From the NCBI GenBank assembly GCA_028583405.1, contig CM053260.1:17623401-17687400 (forward strand): 64,000 nt of DNA, in the 5' to 3' direction. The DNA is from Pogonophryne albipinna (Eukaryota; Chordata; Actinopteri; Perciformes; Artedidraconidae). Shown here piece after piece: positions 26,105-43,595 of this stretch. The translations under genes and the position numbers were made by a program. Position 1 is the first letter of the stretch, and each line of letters begins with the position of its first letter. The notes below the pieces were generated by a model. It had not been told where the DNA came from, did no database searches, and worked only from the letters and a program-made list of their open reading frames with translations.

Positions 26105-26403
26105 AAAACATTCTGTGTTTAGATAGAATTGGAGGATGTGACACATACATGCACACAGCACACACAGTGACATTTGAACTCTGCATTTAACTCATCCTAG
26201 TACTAGGAGCAGTGGGCAGCTATTGTACATTTCCCGGGGAGCAATGGGGAGTGAGGGGGGTTGGGGGTGTCCGGTGCCTTGCTCAAAGGAGGTGAACTGA
26301 GACCTCTCAAAGTAGCATTCAACACTCCATTTTAAGTCTGTTCGGGGACTTGAACCTGCGACCCTACGTCTCCCAGCCCCTACTGACTGAGCCACTGCTC
26401 CAA
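26105..26403 (-). repeat. tRNA-derived SINE
   Basis: Read on the minus strand from about 26403 it has an A-box-like TGGCTCAGTCAGTAGG and a B box GGTTCAAGTCC at the spacing of a tRNA-type internal promoter. A body with the phrase TAGGATGAGTTAAATGCAG follows. This is a SINE head and body, not a tRNA gene. Confidence 0.7.
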
Positions 26404-27926
<1,523 letters not shown>

Positions 27927-28660
27927 ACTTGTCTAAGCAGGTCTGTTCTGCGCAGTGTACACATTCCTTGGACACAATTCACCCATTCAGTCACAGGTTC
28001 AGCACTATCACTGGCCTCATAGTGACTCAATCTTGCTTTGGTCTACACCAATCATCATCCATTATCCGTCTCAATAGAAGTGAGAATAATTTAGTGTTGT
28101 GTGCTCTAAACATGCACAGGAACCTATAGTATCTGTCTACGCATCAAGTCGTAAAAGGGTGTGGTCACTCAGATGCTCGGTCAACACAGTCATGGGTTGA
28201 ACTTGTTGTCCTCTATACGTGTGAAACCTGTTAGTGTTGCAACTGGCCCTCCCATTCATACGATCTCAGGGAGATACAGACATTACATGATGATTTGTGA
28301 CTTATGTCAGAATATTTTGGTTATTTGTAAGACTTGTACACTTTGCTTTGTGGTAGCTTTCACTGCGAAGTGTTTTCACATGTACATTAGTTACGAAGAG
28401 TTTATTTATTTCGATGTTTTCATTCAAGCGGTGCAAGCAGAGTATAGGAGAAAAAAGTTAACGTGAATTTGTTTCTTTTTATCAGACTGCAATCTCTCCC
28501 TACAGTTCACTAAGAAAGAGGTGTAGTCACATTATTGTTTTGTTCCTGCAGTGCCTAGCAACCACTGTCTTGTCATTACATACTCATTATCTCTATTGTT
28601 GCCTTTATTATGGTGGTCTGTGTGTGTGCGCATGTGTAGGTGTGTGCATACTTCCAAGTG

Positions 28661-28970
28661 TACAGTGGGGCAAAAAAGTATTTAGTCAGCCACCAATTGT
28701 GCAAGTTCTCCCACTTAAAAAGATGAGAGAGGCCTGTAATTTTCATCCTAGGTATACCTCAACTATGAGAGACAAAATGAGAAGAAAAAAATCCAGAAAA
28801 TAACATTGTCTGATTTTTAAAGAATTTATTTGCAAATTATGGTGGAAAACAAGTATTTGGTCAATAACAAAAGTTCATCTCAATACTTTGTTATATACCC
28901 TTTGTTGGCAATGACAGAGGTCAAATGTTTTCTGTAAGTCTTCACAAGGTTTTCACACACTGTTGCTGGT
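28661..28970 (-). mobile_element. Tc1-like 3' end with transposase C-terminal remnant
   Basis: The + strand starts with the terminal repeat TACAGTGGGGCAAAAAAG at a TA. Read on the minus strand, 28969-28880 is an open run of 29 codons plus stop. It ends in VIANKGYITKY, the C-terminus I know from fish Tc1-like transposases. The rest of the transposase, including the DDE residues, is missing. Confidence 0.75.
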
Positions 28971-29420
28971 AAGTCAGAGACCGAAGTCCATTAGCCGGAT
29001 GTGGAGTTCACTTTCAGTCAGTAAATACCTTCACCCCTTTGTGTGTGCAGAAATTAGCGACCTTAAAACCAATCTGTGGTATTGTCCACTTTTCCAACAA
29101 CACATTCTTTGGAAAACTAGAAAGGAGCCTGCGATACAAGTTTCAAGCGTAGCAAAAAAAAAGCATAGAATTATAAACAGACTGGCTATGAGGGCTGGGC
29201 AACAGCTATATCCAACTGTTTGTGTTTGTATTAAGGTTCTTCACCAAGTGCACTGCATTCACTGAAAACAGACTTCTTGACGTTGACTGGAGAGCCCATT
29301 CTGACATCCTGTAATTTACTGTATTCTTAGCAATAGTGCAATATGTACTGCCAAAAAAGGTGGATGGCAACCATCTGTACTATGAGCAGGTGTGGAAGGA
29401 TGCCAGAACTAGATGGTGAA

Positions 29421-29830
<410 letters not shown>

Positions 29831-30534
29831 GTTGCAGTAGCAGTAAACAGTAGCAGTTATAGCCTCATGTAATCCAAATGTATATTTGTATTATGTCCCA
29901 TCAAATTACGTTGAAATGCCACCTATTTGACGTTTGAACTGAGTTGACTTTGTCTATTAACTCTTGAAGCCTAAAGATAATCATACTTGTGTTACTGCGC
30001 TGTAACAATAAGAGGAACAGGATGTCAGGTGTTGCCTTAAATGACAGACTACACCCTTGTCGTAAAAAACATACTACTTGTGTGTTGCAACACAAATTCC
30101 TGATCCATTCAGAGGTGAAACATGTCTTTCATTTACAGTGCATGCTATGCCTTGCTGCATCCCTGAATCATCAAATCCAGTTTTCTGCATGGCTACTCAT
30201 TCACATATTAATTATAAAGAAGTATGGCCAGCCAAACTACACCTCGGACAACCTAGAGCCAACACCCAGTTTAAATATTCCACATAGGTACAAGTAAAGT
30301 CTAGGTAGGTTTCACCAAGCAACTTAGGTTTGTTTGTTTATTGGAGTTGGAAAATAATTCAAATTAAATATTCATGTTTTATTTTGCCACATTTGGCACA
30401 GACTTTATTAATTGAACTGTAATATTAGGTTTCCAGCTGCAATGGCATCTCAACTTTATTCTAAGTACAATAATTACTGAAACTACTGTTATTATTTACT
30501 ACACAGAGAAATCAAAGGCTTGAATACGAGCATT

Positions 30535-33389
<2,855 letters not shown>

Positions 33390-33536
33390 ACGCCTTATCT
33401 TTCTAAAATTCCTCCCTACCTGTTTTACAGGATTGGCGTGTAGGCTGTGTCGGAGGGGAGGTTGGACAGCAAAAGTGAGAGTACATGTTAGAGCGGCCGA
33501 AAGGATCCTCCCCCTCTCAGAGCATGGACATAAAAG
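33390..33536 (+). promoter_or_regulatory. promoter of keratin gene 2, including a block identical to gene 3
   Basis: A TATA box CATAAAAG lies at 33529-33536, about 110 bp before the ATG. Upstream, 33390-33447 is 58 bp identical base for base to 47060-47117 before keratin gene 3. The surrounding sequence has several differences. The block contains GGATTGGCGTGTAGG and CCTTATCT (GATA-type on the other strand), so it may bind epithelial factors. That role is an inference. Confidence 0.7.
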
Positions 33537-33644
33537 CCGGCAGAGCTCACAGTCAGACACTCAGAGGAACTTGGCTCTCCTTTTGAAGACTGCTCATCAT
33601 CTGTTCTCCTCTTGTCAGAGTAACCAACCTCCAACACTGCAAAC

Positions 33645-36600
33645 ATGAAATCTTCCAGCAGGTCATACTCAGTCTCCAGCTCTGGTGCCAGCTCGAGGAG
33701 GTCCAATATGCCATCCTCCTACTCTGTACAAAGATCCAGTTTTGGAGCAGCTGGAGCTGGCTCAGGTTATGGTGGAAATTTCAATGCAGCTAGTGCCGGT
33801 GGTTATGGTGGAGGTTTCAGTTCAGCTAATGCTGGCGGTTATGGTGGAGGTTTCAGTTCAGCTAGTGTTGGCGGTTATGGCGGCCTTCGTGCCAGCCAAG
33901 CAGGAGGCCTCATGAGCGCACCGATCACAGCCGTCACAGTCAACCAGAGCCTGCTGACCCCACTGAACCTTTCAATTGACCCCAACATCCAGACTGTCCG
34001 CACCCAAGAGAAGGAGCAGATCAAGACCCTCAACAACCGCTTCGCCTCTTTCATCGACAAGGTTTGTTCCTGTGCTCTCTGCTTGTGACTGTCTTATGTA
34101 AAATGTACTCTAGGCTTCAGTGTCCACTACCAATGAGCAGTTTGCTATATTGACTTCTAGCAGCTTTGAAAAGTGCAATTTGTTTGCTTCTTTGATCTCA
34201 TTGAAAAGAAAAAACTAGAAAGTGAAAACTATCCTGTTAAGTATAGTAAAAGCAATCTGCCAAATTCAAAGCTGACAAAGTAAGACAGCTGTCTTCTCTC
34301 TGTATTGTATCAGTTAATTATTTACACCTTCTGGGATTAGAAATGCTGTAAAACTCTCAAAGTATGCAGCTGATTGTGACCCCATCTCACACTGGTAACG
34401 ACATTCATAATCTACCTAAGGTCTCTGCCCACTATCTAAACATGGGTGGGGATTATATTGCAGTGACCTACCTTGGAGTAGAGAAAATATGCATCCATCT
34501 GAACCATGCTGTTCATAGTCTAAAGTCTGTTATTTGCACATCGCACCTCTTACCTGGTTGTTATGGCCAACAAGAATGCAAAGAGCAGGGCAATGAATCA
34601 ACTTCCACTTGTCTTTTATGATACTATCACAAGTCTGTGTTAATATTTACATGCAAGCTTTATGAGGATTTTCCTTGAAGAGTGAGACTCTTAACACAAA
34701 AGAAAAGTGGACTCAAGAGCGCTCATCCCATAATACTCCATTGCTTTGTCTTCCTTATCTGCCACACCTTGTATGGCCCTATTGACTGTGTGGCCTTCAA
34801 AGCTCATCTGAGTATGCAGGATGACTCATAGGCAAATATACAATAGGTGAAACTCTTAAAGCCACATACACAGGAAATGTGTGGATAGGATGTATTATAC
34901 CTTTTGTTTTATGAAGGAATAATTCAAGATGTCTGTTCAATGCGCATTAAAAGGCACAACTGATCCCTTTAACATATTTTAGGTTTCAATTTGCTTCATG
35001 TAAAGATATGCAATCTTAACATGTCTTCTACAATTGTTGCGACAAGGGTGTGGCAATTCTGATATGTAGCTATCTACCTAATCATGTATAATAAAGGTGA
35101 AGCCTCTTCGAATCTGATACCACAATCAAACATCCTTTTTCCACTAATCCCTCTTATTACAATTGATATTTTTATTTGTTTCATCACCAGATCATATTTA
35201 GAAACGCATTTATAGAAAATGCTTTATGAACAACATCTGACAATATCCCCTTTTTTTTTGTCTCCACAGGTCAGGTTCCTGGAGCAGCAGAACAAGATGC
35301 TGGAGACCAAATGGAGCCTCCTGCAGGACCAGACCACAACCCGCTCCAACATCGATAGCATGTTCGAGGCTTACATTTCCAACCTGCGCAGACAGCACGA
35401 CGGACTGGGCAATGAGAAGGTCAAGCTGGAGGGAGAGCTGAGGAACATGCAGGGTCTGGTTGAGGACTTCAAAAATAAGTGAGTGCTTGTATGACATGGT
35501 CACTAACTTTTGCAGAATGTGGAAATGGAACGGATGTACTAAAATGTTGCCATCCAACAGGTATGAAGATGAAATCAACAAACGTGCAGCTGCAGAGAAC
35601 GAGTTTGTGCTTTTGAAGAAGGTGCATATACATCAAAGATACATACATTCTTCTGAACTCCTGGGGTTAACAACAAAGTAGCAAATTATAACACTTTCTG
35701 TTCCTACATTATCTTGTTTTAGGATGTTGATGGTGCCTACATGAACAAGGTGGAGCTGGAAGCCAAGGCTGATGCTATTCAGGATGAGATCAACTTCCTC
35801 AGGGCCGTCTATGAGGCTGTATGTATTTATAATATCTCTTTACAATACTGTAATTATTAGAGTTCAATCTGATGAGAATCGAATACATTTTTTTCAAAAA
35901 TAGCTAATTATTGTGCAACAACCATTGTTTCTGTAGGAGCTTCATGAGCTGCAGAGCCAGATCAAGGACACCTCGGTCGTTGTGGAGATGGACAACAGCC
36001 GTAACCTGGACATGGACTCTATTGTGGCTGAAGTGCGTGCTCAGTATGAGGACATTGCCAGCCGCAGCAGAGCAGAAGCAGAGGGCTGGTACAAACAGAA
36101 GGTGATTGAAAAACAAGACTAAGTTCATCTTGTTGCTACAATTACTTTCAACACCTCGTCATCGCTTTAGATCCCTCTCTTGACACACCGTCTTATATTT
36201 TTCAGTATGAGGAGATGCAGAGCTCTGCTGGACAGCATGGTGACGACGTGCGCACAACAAAGTCAGAGATTTCTGAGCTGAACCGCATGATCTCCCGTCT
36301 TCAGAATGAGATTGAGGCAGTCAAGGGACAGGTATATTTCCAAACCTTCTTATTGATTAATCATTCATATTTACATGTTAATTTGCACTACATTAATTTA
36401 AGGGACTTGCAGATACTAAATAATCAGTGACATTATTTTCCACAGAGGGCCGGCCTTGAGGCTCAGATCGCAGAGGCAGAGGAGCGTGGTGAGCTGGCAG
36501 TGAAAGATGCCAAGAACCGCATCAGAGACCTGGATGAGGCTCTGCAGAGAGCCAAGCAGGACATGGCCCGCCAGGTGCGCGAATACCAGGAGCTGATGAA

Positions 36601-37132
36601 CGTCAAGCTGGCCCTGGACATCGAAATCGCCACCTACAGGAAACTGCTTGAAGGAGAGGAGGACAGGTGCGATAAACTTTAATAAATGCTTTTATGCTTC
36701 ACCATTAGCTTTAACTTTGAATTAAGGACTAACTCTGCATTATTCCAACATTAGAATTACCAGCGGAGGCTCAACTGCAACCATCCATGTGCAGCAGTCC
36801 TCTGGTGGTGGTAAGTTCAATACTTTATACATCATGATCATAAGGGCTATTTAAACCAACAGACCACAGTGCTATATTGATTAAAAAACTATAACACATA
36901 CATCTTTTTTTTCATCTGCTCCACAGTGTCCAGTGCCAACTCAGGTTATGGAGCCGGCTACGGAAGCAGCTCAGGTGGCGGCTACGTAAGCAGCTCAGGT
37001 GGCGGCTACGGAAGCAGCTCAGGTGGCGGCTACGGAAGCAGCTCAGGTGGCGGCTACGGAAGCAGCTACGGTGGCGGCAGTACCAAAACTATCACAAAGT
37101 CCAGTACATCCAGTACCAGAAGAGCATATTAA
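33645..37132 (+). CDS. type II keratin gene 2, Gly/Tyr/Ser-rich head and tail
   Basis: Nine coding exons: 33645-34061, 35270-35478, 35561-35621, 35723-35818, 35937-36101, 36206-36331, 36446-36666, 36755-36810 and 36927-37132, giving 518 aa. The head (about residues 1-121) is Gly/Ser-rich with [10 protein letters not shown] repeats. The rod starts with [20 protein letters not shown] and ends at [10 protein letters not shown] near residue 430. The 86-aa tail is a run of GGGYGSSS repeats ending in STRRAY, the glycine-loop style of epidermal keratins. Rod exon sizes (209, 61, 96, 165, 126 and 221 nt) equal those of gene 1. The exon 3 donor is GTGCAT, an unusual but shared feature of genes 2 and 3. 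The product should pair with type I keratins in surface epithelia. The ATG is the first one downstream of the TATA box. Confidence 0.94.
33768..33890 (+). repeat. coding tandem repeat in the head of keratin gene 2
   Basis: A 30-bp unit encoding about [10 protein letters not shown] occurs roughly three times in frame. It makes the glycine-loop part of the head and is likely length-variable between alleles. Confidence 0.75.
36950..37078 (+). repeat. coding 24-bp minisatellite in the tail of keratin gene 2
   Basis: Four to five in-frame copies of a 24-bp unit encode GGGYGSSS, with nearly identical codons in each copy. This points to recent unit turnover by slippage or unequal exchange. Confidence 0.85.
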
Positions 37133-37601
37133 AAAGGAGAGCTGTCCCTTTTTCCCTTCAGAAACTCATGAATTTGATCTAATTCCGTACCCATTCATGG
37201 TGCTATGCAATGTTGTTAGGCATGTTCCACTGGCAGTTTTTCGACTGTTGTCTGTGCTTTTTGTATTAGCTTAACATGTCTTTAAGCACAGCTAGGCCAG
37301 GTCAGTTGTTTCTGCACTGACAACCAACAAATAAGAAAAAAACTTGAGGGGATGGAGTGTGAAAACTAAGCAAGGAACCTTTTGATTGTCATCAATTTTG
37401 TCAACATAAGCACTTTTGTTTTACTCTAGTGTACTGATGTACTGTTGTGTTTACAGATCCGTCAAATGGTTTCATGTATAGGTTTGGACTTATTTTCCTT
37501 CAAGAAAATATTAGGTTGAAACTAAATGTGTTTGTATAAGCCTTCCTATGGACTTTGACTAATGAACATTGCTGCAAATTACATCAAATGAATGTGAATC
37601 A

Positions 37602-37607
37602 AATAAA
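37602..37607 (+). other. polyadenylation signal of keratin gene 2
   Basis: AATAAA about 470 bp after the stop codon, giving a 3' UTR of roughly 0.5 kb. Confidence 0.6.
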
Positions 37608-37721
37608 ACTGAGAACTGAAATGATTTCTTGTCACTCTCATCATTATTATTGTGATAATAAAAGGGGAAAGCTTAGGAGGAGGATTTAGTGAAACAGCAA
37701 GATGTAATTTCCACACTTAAT

Positions 37722-38472
37722 AAAGGTGGGGTAGGTAAGTTTGAGAAACCGGCTCGAGATACACTTTTTGTTATATTCCATGGAATGCTCTTAACATCCC
37801 GATAGCAATGAATATCTTAAGTGCTTTGACAAAAAATCCATACAAAAATCTGTGGAAGCCGTAGTGCTGTAATCATTTAAGCCGGCCCGGCTAAAATAAC
37901 TGGATGGCCTACCTGCTTTTGTTACGTAGAAAATAATTCAAATCTGGATCAGTCTGTGTCAGATCCGTTGCAGCCCCGTTTATAGAGATTTGGGTATAGA
38001 GGAAAAGAGAGAGGGTTGTGTTTTCTGACACTTGGTGAGTTCCCTGGAACACCGGGGACACATATTCATGTATAAAAGACGTACAAAAAAGCAAATTACT
38101 TTATAGATTTGGATTAATGATGTGAAATATAGTCAAATAAGAATTTAGTTACACCTGGAGTAATTTCACAAGCTACCCTGCAGCATACAAAGTAATGAAA
38201 ACTTGCTGCACCTTTACCAGCTTTGATAACACATTAATGCATCAATCATTATAATCAAAACATATAATATTTATTATTCTGAAATGGACCAATGTGCAGA
38301 ATAAGTACTTTTTCTTTTGGTACCTCAAGTATATTTTGAGGCTAATACTTTTGTACTTTTACTTGAGTAACATTTTGAATGCAGAACTTTTACTTGTAAC
38401 AGAGTATACCTACACGCTGGTACTTCTACTTTTACTTCAATACAACATCTGAATACTTCTTCCAACTCTGAG
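37722..38472. repeat. fragments of dispersed repeats downstream of gene 2
   Basis: At 37722 a GTGGGGTAGGTAAGTTTGAG start with GAAACCGGCTCGAGA resembles the sequence at 58350-58390, so it is a repeat family in this genome. At about 38280-38472 a TACTTTTACTTGAGTAA stretch ends in TACTTCTTCCAACTCTG. From memory this is the end of a widespread fish repeat, in reverse. No genes. Confidence 0.45.
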
Positions 38473-40296
38473 TGCTACACACTAAGACAACACAAACACT
38501 AGCAAAATAACCAAAAAAGTCACATTTAACAAATTCACAGCTTTTGCAGTTCAAAATTTAGCTGCCATGTTCTATTTTATAGTGGTTGTAGTATGACAGG
38601 CAGATGCTCAGTAACTGGAAGATTATATTACAAACTAAACAGATATACTGTTGTAACACTCTATTATATGTGTCTTTCGGGTAAAACATATAATTTAGAT
38701 CAGCATCAACACAATGATTAATGATGGATATCGACTCCCTGAGTTAGCAAATTACTCTTTCTGATGTTATAAATGCAGCATTAATACTTTCTGACAAACC
38801 ATCAGTTTAAATCTCCATCCTAGTATCGCTTTTTCAAGGCATGTGGACCTGTTGTTCTCCTCTGTGCAACAGTTATACTATCAATACCTGTTGAGACTTT
38901 CATCATCTTGACAATTAAGACACCGTTGAGGCAATACATTATATGGAACTGAGCACAAATATATCTGCAACACTGTGCTTGACAAAGGGAGGAGCTAAAG
39001 ATTAAAAAGCACTAGCCACATACTAATGGGAAGCTAAAAGTATGCTTTACCTTTTTTTATGAAAAGAAGGATGACACCTGTGGCAGCGGGGTGTGGTTGG
39101 AGCGCCGGCTGCTGGAGTGATGGGAGTGACTCGGGAGGCAAGACAGCTGATCAGAATCAGGTAATTAGGCTCTCAGTAAAAAGCATGCTGGGAACCTTGT
39201 TCTGGTCTCTCATGCAGTAGGCTGGGTCCATCAACCTCCCAGCCACCTCAGCAAATAGAGGAGCTGATTGGTGCCTACGTTTATGTTAACCCCTTTTGTG
39301 TTAACCTCTCTTAACAATCGGGCTTAACAATATTCACGAAACTGGGTCTCAGGGCTTCTTAACATTTATCAACCTATTAATGTGTCATACCCACTTAACG
39401 GGAAGAAACTCAGCTAACTGACGACATGAACAATTTGTACCTAAACGAAACACAAGTCTAGCACCAAGCGTCTGAATCAGCACTAAGCGAAAGAATGCTA
39501 ACGCACTTAGCACATAACTCACGGTAGCGATATTTTATACTTCATGAAAGGGCGAAGGGGAAAGCTGAGATTCCACAGATTCCAATGGTATAAGTATCAC
39601 CACTCTGCGACCAAAACTCACGGCAACGAAAGCCAGGAAAGACAACACACAACTTCACTTTACGGGGTCAAAACGTCAAATACGTCTTACCTTTGCTGTT
39701 TTATGATCAAAAGTTGTGTTCAATGGAATTACAACGCATATAAACGCTGCTGAAGGTTAATCCAATGTCTCTGTGTCACTTTGAAATGATTACTGATAAT
39801 CCATCATCATATTTATGGCAATAAACGTATTTTTCATATAGAGTGTAACGGAGCTTCCGGTTTTGGGCATGCTGGCTGTGCATCACTCTCATTCACCAAT
39901 GGTAATGTTTAGATGGATTTAAGAACCTCCCCTCGATTATATTGGCTCTAACGGTTCAAAAGGTGAGGTGAGTTTTTTTTTCTAAACCTCTTTAAAAATG
40001 TCAAATTTCACTTGTTTTGTCAATCTTGATACAGGGTACTTATTATATGTTATAGTTTGGATTCCTAAAGCTTTTAGTCTACTATCCCATCATTCAAGGG
40101 TGGTTTTCACTATAAGTAATGTTTGTTTTTTTTAGACGGAAACTATGATTTAATTTGTTTTACTATGTTCAATCAGAATTTACTTTAAAATAAAAACATC
40201 TATATTGATTATCACACTTCTACAGCCAACTCACAGGTGTATCATTGCTTTTAGAAAAAAGATTATTCATTTACCCCTTTTAGAAGTGAAGATATA

Positions 40297-43200
40297 AGGC
40301 GCTTTCACACTGGAGTACTTTTCCCAGTATAGTTCCGATATAGTTCCGAAAATGTTCGTTCACACCAAAAAATCCGGAACTAGAACTTAGTTCATGAGAA
40401 CCTTTTCACCCCCTTTTCAGTCCCTGCTAGAGAGCAGGTACTTTCATGGGAGAAAAGGGTTCCTATTTCTGATTGGCTGGGCGGATTGCAAACCACGCCC
40501 CGTAAAACTCCCAAAAACTTTGTTTTGCTGGGAGTCCCAGCAGCTTCTACTGAAGCCAGTCCCCAACTCCGGGGACTTCCGGCCGGGGACTTTGGGTGGC
40601 AGTATACGCCGTGAAGTTCTTTGCGGCCTGCCAGTAAACCCAAAGCAGAAGAAGAAGAAGTGACATCAGCGGCTAGATTTGACCAGCGCCATATAGACTG
40701 AGAGTTACGCCATCTCCGTTCACTCCAATGGACCACTTTTTTACAGCAATGGCAGATCGTGGAGCCTCTCAATCGTTCCCCGGAAGTTAGCGCCAAGGCT
40801 AGCAGAGCTGTAGAGTTGCAGCATAATAGACCGTTCGTGACGGACTTTTAAAGGTAAGAAGAAGTTTAAAGATTTATATTGCGGATATTATCAGTACATC
40901 TGATTCAAATTAACATGTGTATTAAAGGATGTCAGTGGATTATCCCTAAATTAGTAGATTTAGGGAACGTTTACAGATAACAGATCAAGTTAGGATACCG
41001 AATCAAGTTAGCAACACACGTTGAACAGCCTTTTAATTGTAAATTCCGTTCTCTTAATGTCATTTCGTCCAACGTTGTTGAATTAGAGAAGAGGGGCTTC
41101 TAAACGGGATTGTATGCGGGGGTGGAGGGAGTTAAATATTAGATAAATATAACTTTGGTGCGTGTAAGAGTGAGTGTTTTTAGCAGAGCCATATTGTGTC
41201 CTTGTGATTATGTTGATTATTACCTGTCTGTATAATGTTGCAGCTCAGCTGATTTTGGATTGATGGCAAAGGGAGAGGGACTTAAGTGAGAGTGAAAACA
41301 CAAGGCAAGTTTAAATACTACTGTTTGATATAAGTAAGCATACTAAACATGTATTCTATCACTGTATTATATAAGTAATCTTGTTAGTAACCTACTGTAT
41401 GGCAGGTGGAGGGGCAGTGATGTTACAGGTGGAGGGGCAGTGATGTTACAGGTGGAGGAGCAAAACTGCAAGACTGCAAACTCACAAGACAGAGAAATCA
41501 AAGTTTGTTCTCCAGAGAAGAGGTTGATTTCACTTCAATTTTTTCATATTTTCTAAAGATGTGGAAAAAACTTGAGAGCTGTAACCAAGACAACTGTAAC
41601 AACATGAGTAGAGAGCCACCAAGGTTTTTCAAGTCCCTCTCTTACTCCATTTTGCCAACCCAAACTTCCAGGTACATGACGGGACACCTTGCTTGTTTTT
41701 GTTGTTTGCGCTCCTCTGGCTGTGTGCTGGCAGGTGGAGGGCAGTGATCCCTTCCCTTCTTCCCTCAATCTTTGAGACTAATGTAAGTAGAAGACATGGC
41801 ACTGTACATTTTCGAACGTTTAAAATACTATACCACTTAAAAATAAGAAATATTACTTTTGTTACTAAGAGTTCATACTTATTATACCTGTGTCACCTTT
41901 CACACTATCGCTGTGATCATGAGCTATGGGCTTTGTAGATACAGGTCCCGGGGTGAATCGTGGTGCAGGGGCCCTTCTCTTTTTGACAACAGGGCGATGC
42001 ACGAAGATGGTGGGTATAGCCTCTGTTCTCAGCCTAGTCTTGCCCTTTTTTGTCTTGACAAACTGGTCTGCATCAAAATGTGCCTGGGGAGTGACTTGAG
42101 GTTACTTCACACACAGAACAACTCAGTTTTGTCTGCCCACATACATATTCCATAGTGGTTGAATACACAGTATTAGGAAACACTTTATACTTACTGGACA
42201 TGTTATACTCATTACATACTGTATATAAAATATGACCAAGAATGTGAGACAACTTTATAGAAATTCATATCACATCTGTTACTGATGCCATTTGTCATAC
42301 TTTGTTAAACTCACAAATAATAAAGTTCCATAACTTCAGTTGGGAACAGAGACCACACCTTATCTCCCCAAGGCAATTTCCCATCCAATAGGTGTGCTAT
42401 ATAGGTGTGTATAACCCTTTCTCCTGTCTGTTTCTCCCTCTTTCAGCACAAGAACCAGAGGGGGATTCAATGGAGCCTGAATACCTGCACTGAGACCCTC
42501 ACCCTGCACCCTGAGTCTCAACTCTCAGTGTTTTTGAAGCCTTTCCCTGTTTTTTTGTATTCAACAAAACATTAAGCTTTCCCAATGGTGTGGTTTTCGT
42601 TTTGTGAAAAAGTGCAAATGCAGTGTTTGTATATAATTACATCACATATTTTTTTGCTGTTGGTCGTGAAATTGCTCCTGCTTCCTCCGCTCTGTGTCAG
42701 TGGGGAAGCCGTACATTCGTACTCCTTTCTCGGAGCGATTTGAGCATCCCCAGGCAGCACAGCAAACCATGGTGGCGACTAGGAGGCAGCACAGCAAACC
42801 AGGACAACACGGAGGAAAAGGCACAGACTAACTGCATGATATGCTATTCAATGTTTATTGAATTCCATGTATTTGCAATGGATGTTCCTAAAACAACACA
42901 TTTAACATCATCATCATCATGCTGCTGCTGCTGCTGCTGCTGCTAGTCCTTTGATAGTCACCTGTCGGTCTCCTGTCCTTTCTGAAAGCCATAAAGATGA
43001 CATTAGTCATTTAGATAACTTGTGTCCTTAATTACCATGGGATTACTGAAACTACCATGAATTTAAGAAAATGGTAGAAATTAATCTAATCTGAATTTTA
43101 AAGCATTACTTTAGATCCCCTCCCTCTAAATATATCAATAAACATTAGAAAGTGATGCTCCTGACTACCATACAAGTTTAAGAAGATAATATTGGTTTTA

Positions 43201-43595
43201 AAGAATTCAAAGCTATAAATAATCAGCAACAGGCTCTTTAACCAAGGCACTGTTAGCCTAACATGTAAACTAGTTGTTCAGACTAATCCTAATATTATCA
43301 CTTAATATTAGCAAATTCTATTTTATTTTTTAAAACATATTGATGTAAATACATACACATATCGATTTGTTGTATAAATATTGCAAATCAAAACTTCCGG
43401 GGAACGATCCTCGTCTACATGAACCACGTGACGATAACCGTTTTTGGACTTCCGTTGTCGTATCTCTTCTATCTATATGGCGCTGGATTTGACTAATCCT
43501 CCCTCAGGGACTTATTGCGGTGTGAACGCGATCTGCTCTTTAGAACTAAGTTCTGATGAACTAAGTATGGCAAAGTACTTGATGTGAAAGCGCCT
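40297..43595. mobile_element. PIF/Harbinger-like element nested in the TTAA element
   Basis: Terminal inverted repeats AGGCGCTTTCACA...TGTGAAAGCGCCT are flanked by a 3-bp ATA. The intact relative at about 51290 shows the empty site GATATAGTC, which confirms the boundaries. Inverted similarity continues inward past 100 bp in patches (TTAGTTCATGAGAAC; AGCGCCATATAGA). A 3-bp duplication suits PIF/Harbinger. A THAP-like coding fragment lies at 42645-42770 on the minus strand. No DDE transposase could be recognised, so the copy looks non-autonomous. A 22-bp direct repeat lies near 41405-41455. Confidence 0.65.
42645..42770 (-). pseudogene. THAP zinc-finger fragment
   Basis: The minus-strand frame contains MVCCAAWGCSNRSEKG followed by YGFPTDTERRKQEQ. 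This fits the first half of a THAP domain: start Met, C-x(4)-C, then the FPxD and ERR phrases. The second half (the distal C and H ligands and the AVP-like end) is missing, and the frame stops after about 42 codons. THAP domains bind DNA and are common in transposases and in host proteins derived from them. Here it sits inside a DNA transposon, so it is most likely a decayed exon of the element. It could instead be a first exon whose continuation is elsewhere. Confidence 0.5.

Noticed and set aside
26330..26403. A tRNA gene
   Set aside because: A and B boxes are present, but the cloverleaf is not complete and a SINE body follows, so it is a tRNA-derived SINE.
42905..42946. CTG/CAT trinucleotide run as a coding polyglutamine or leucine tract
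   Set aside because: Eight short units in transposon sequence with no supported exon around them.
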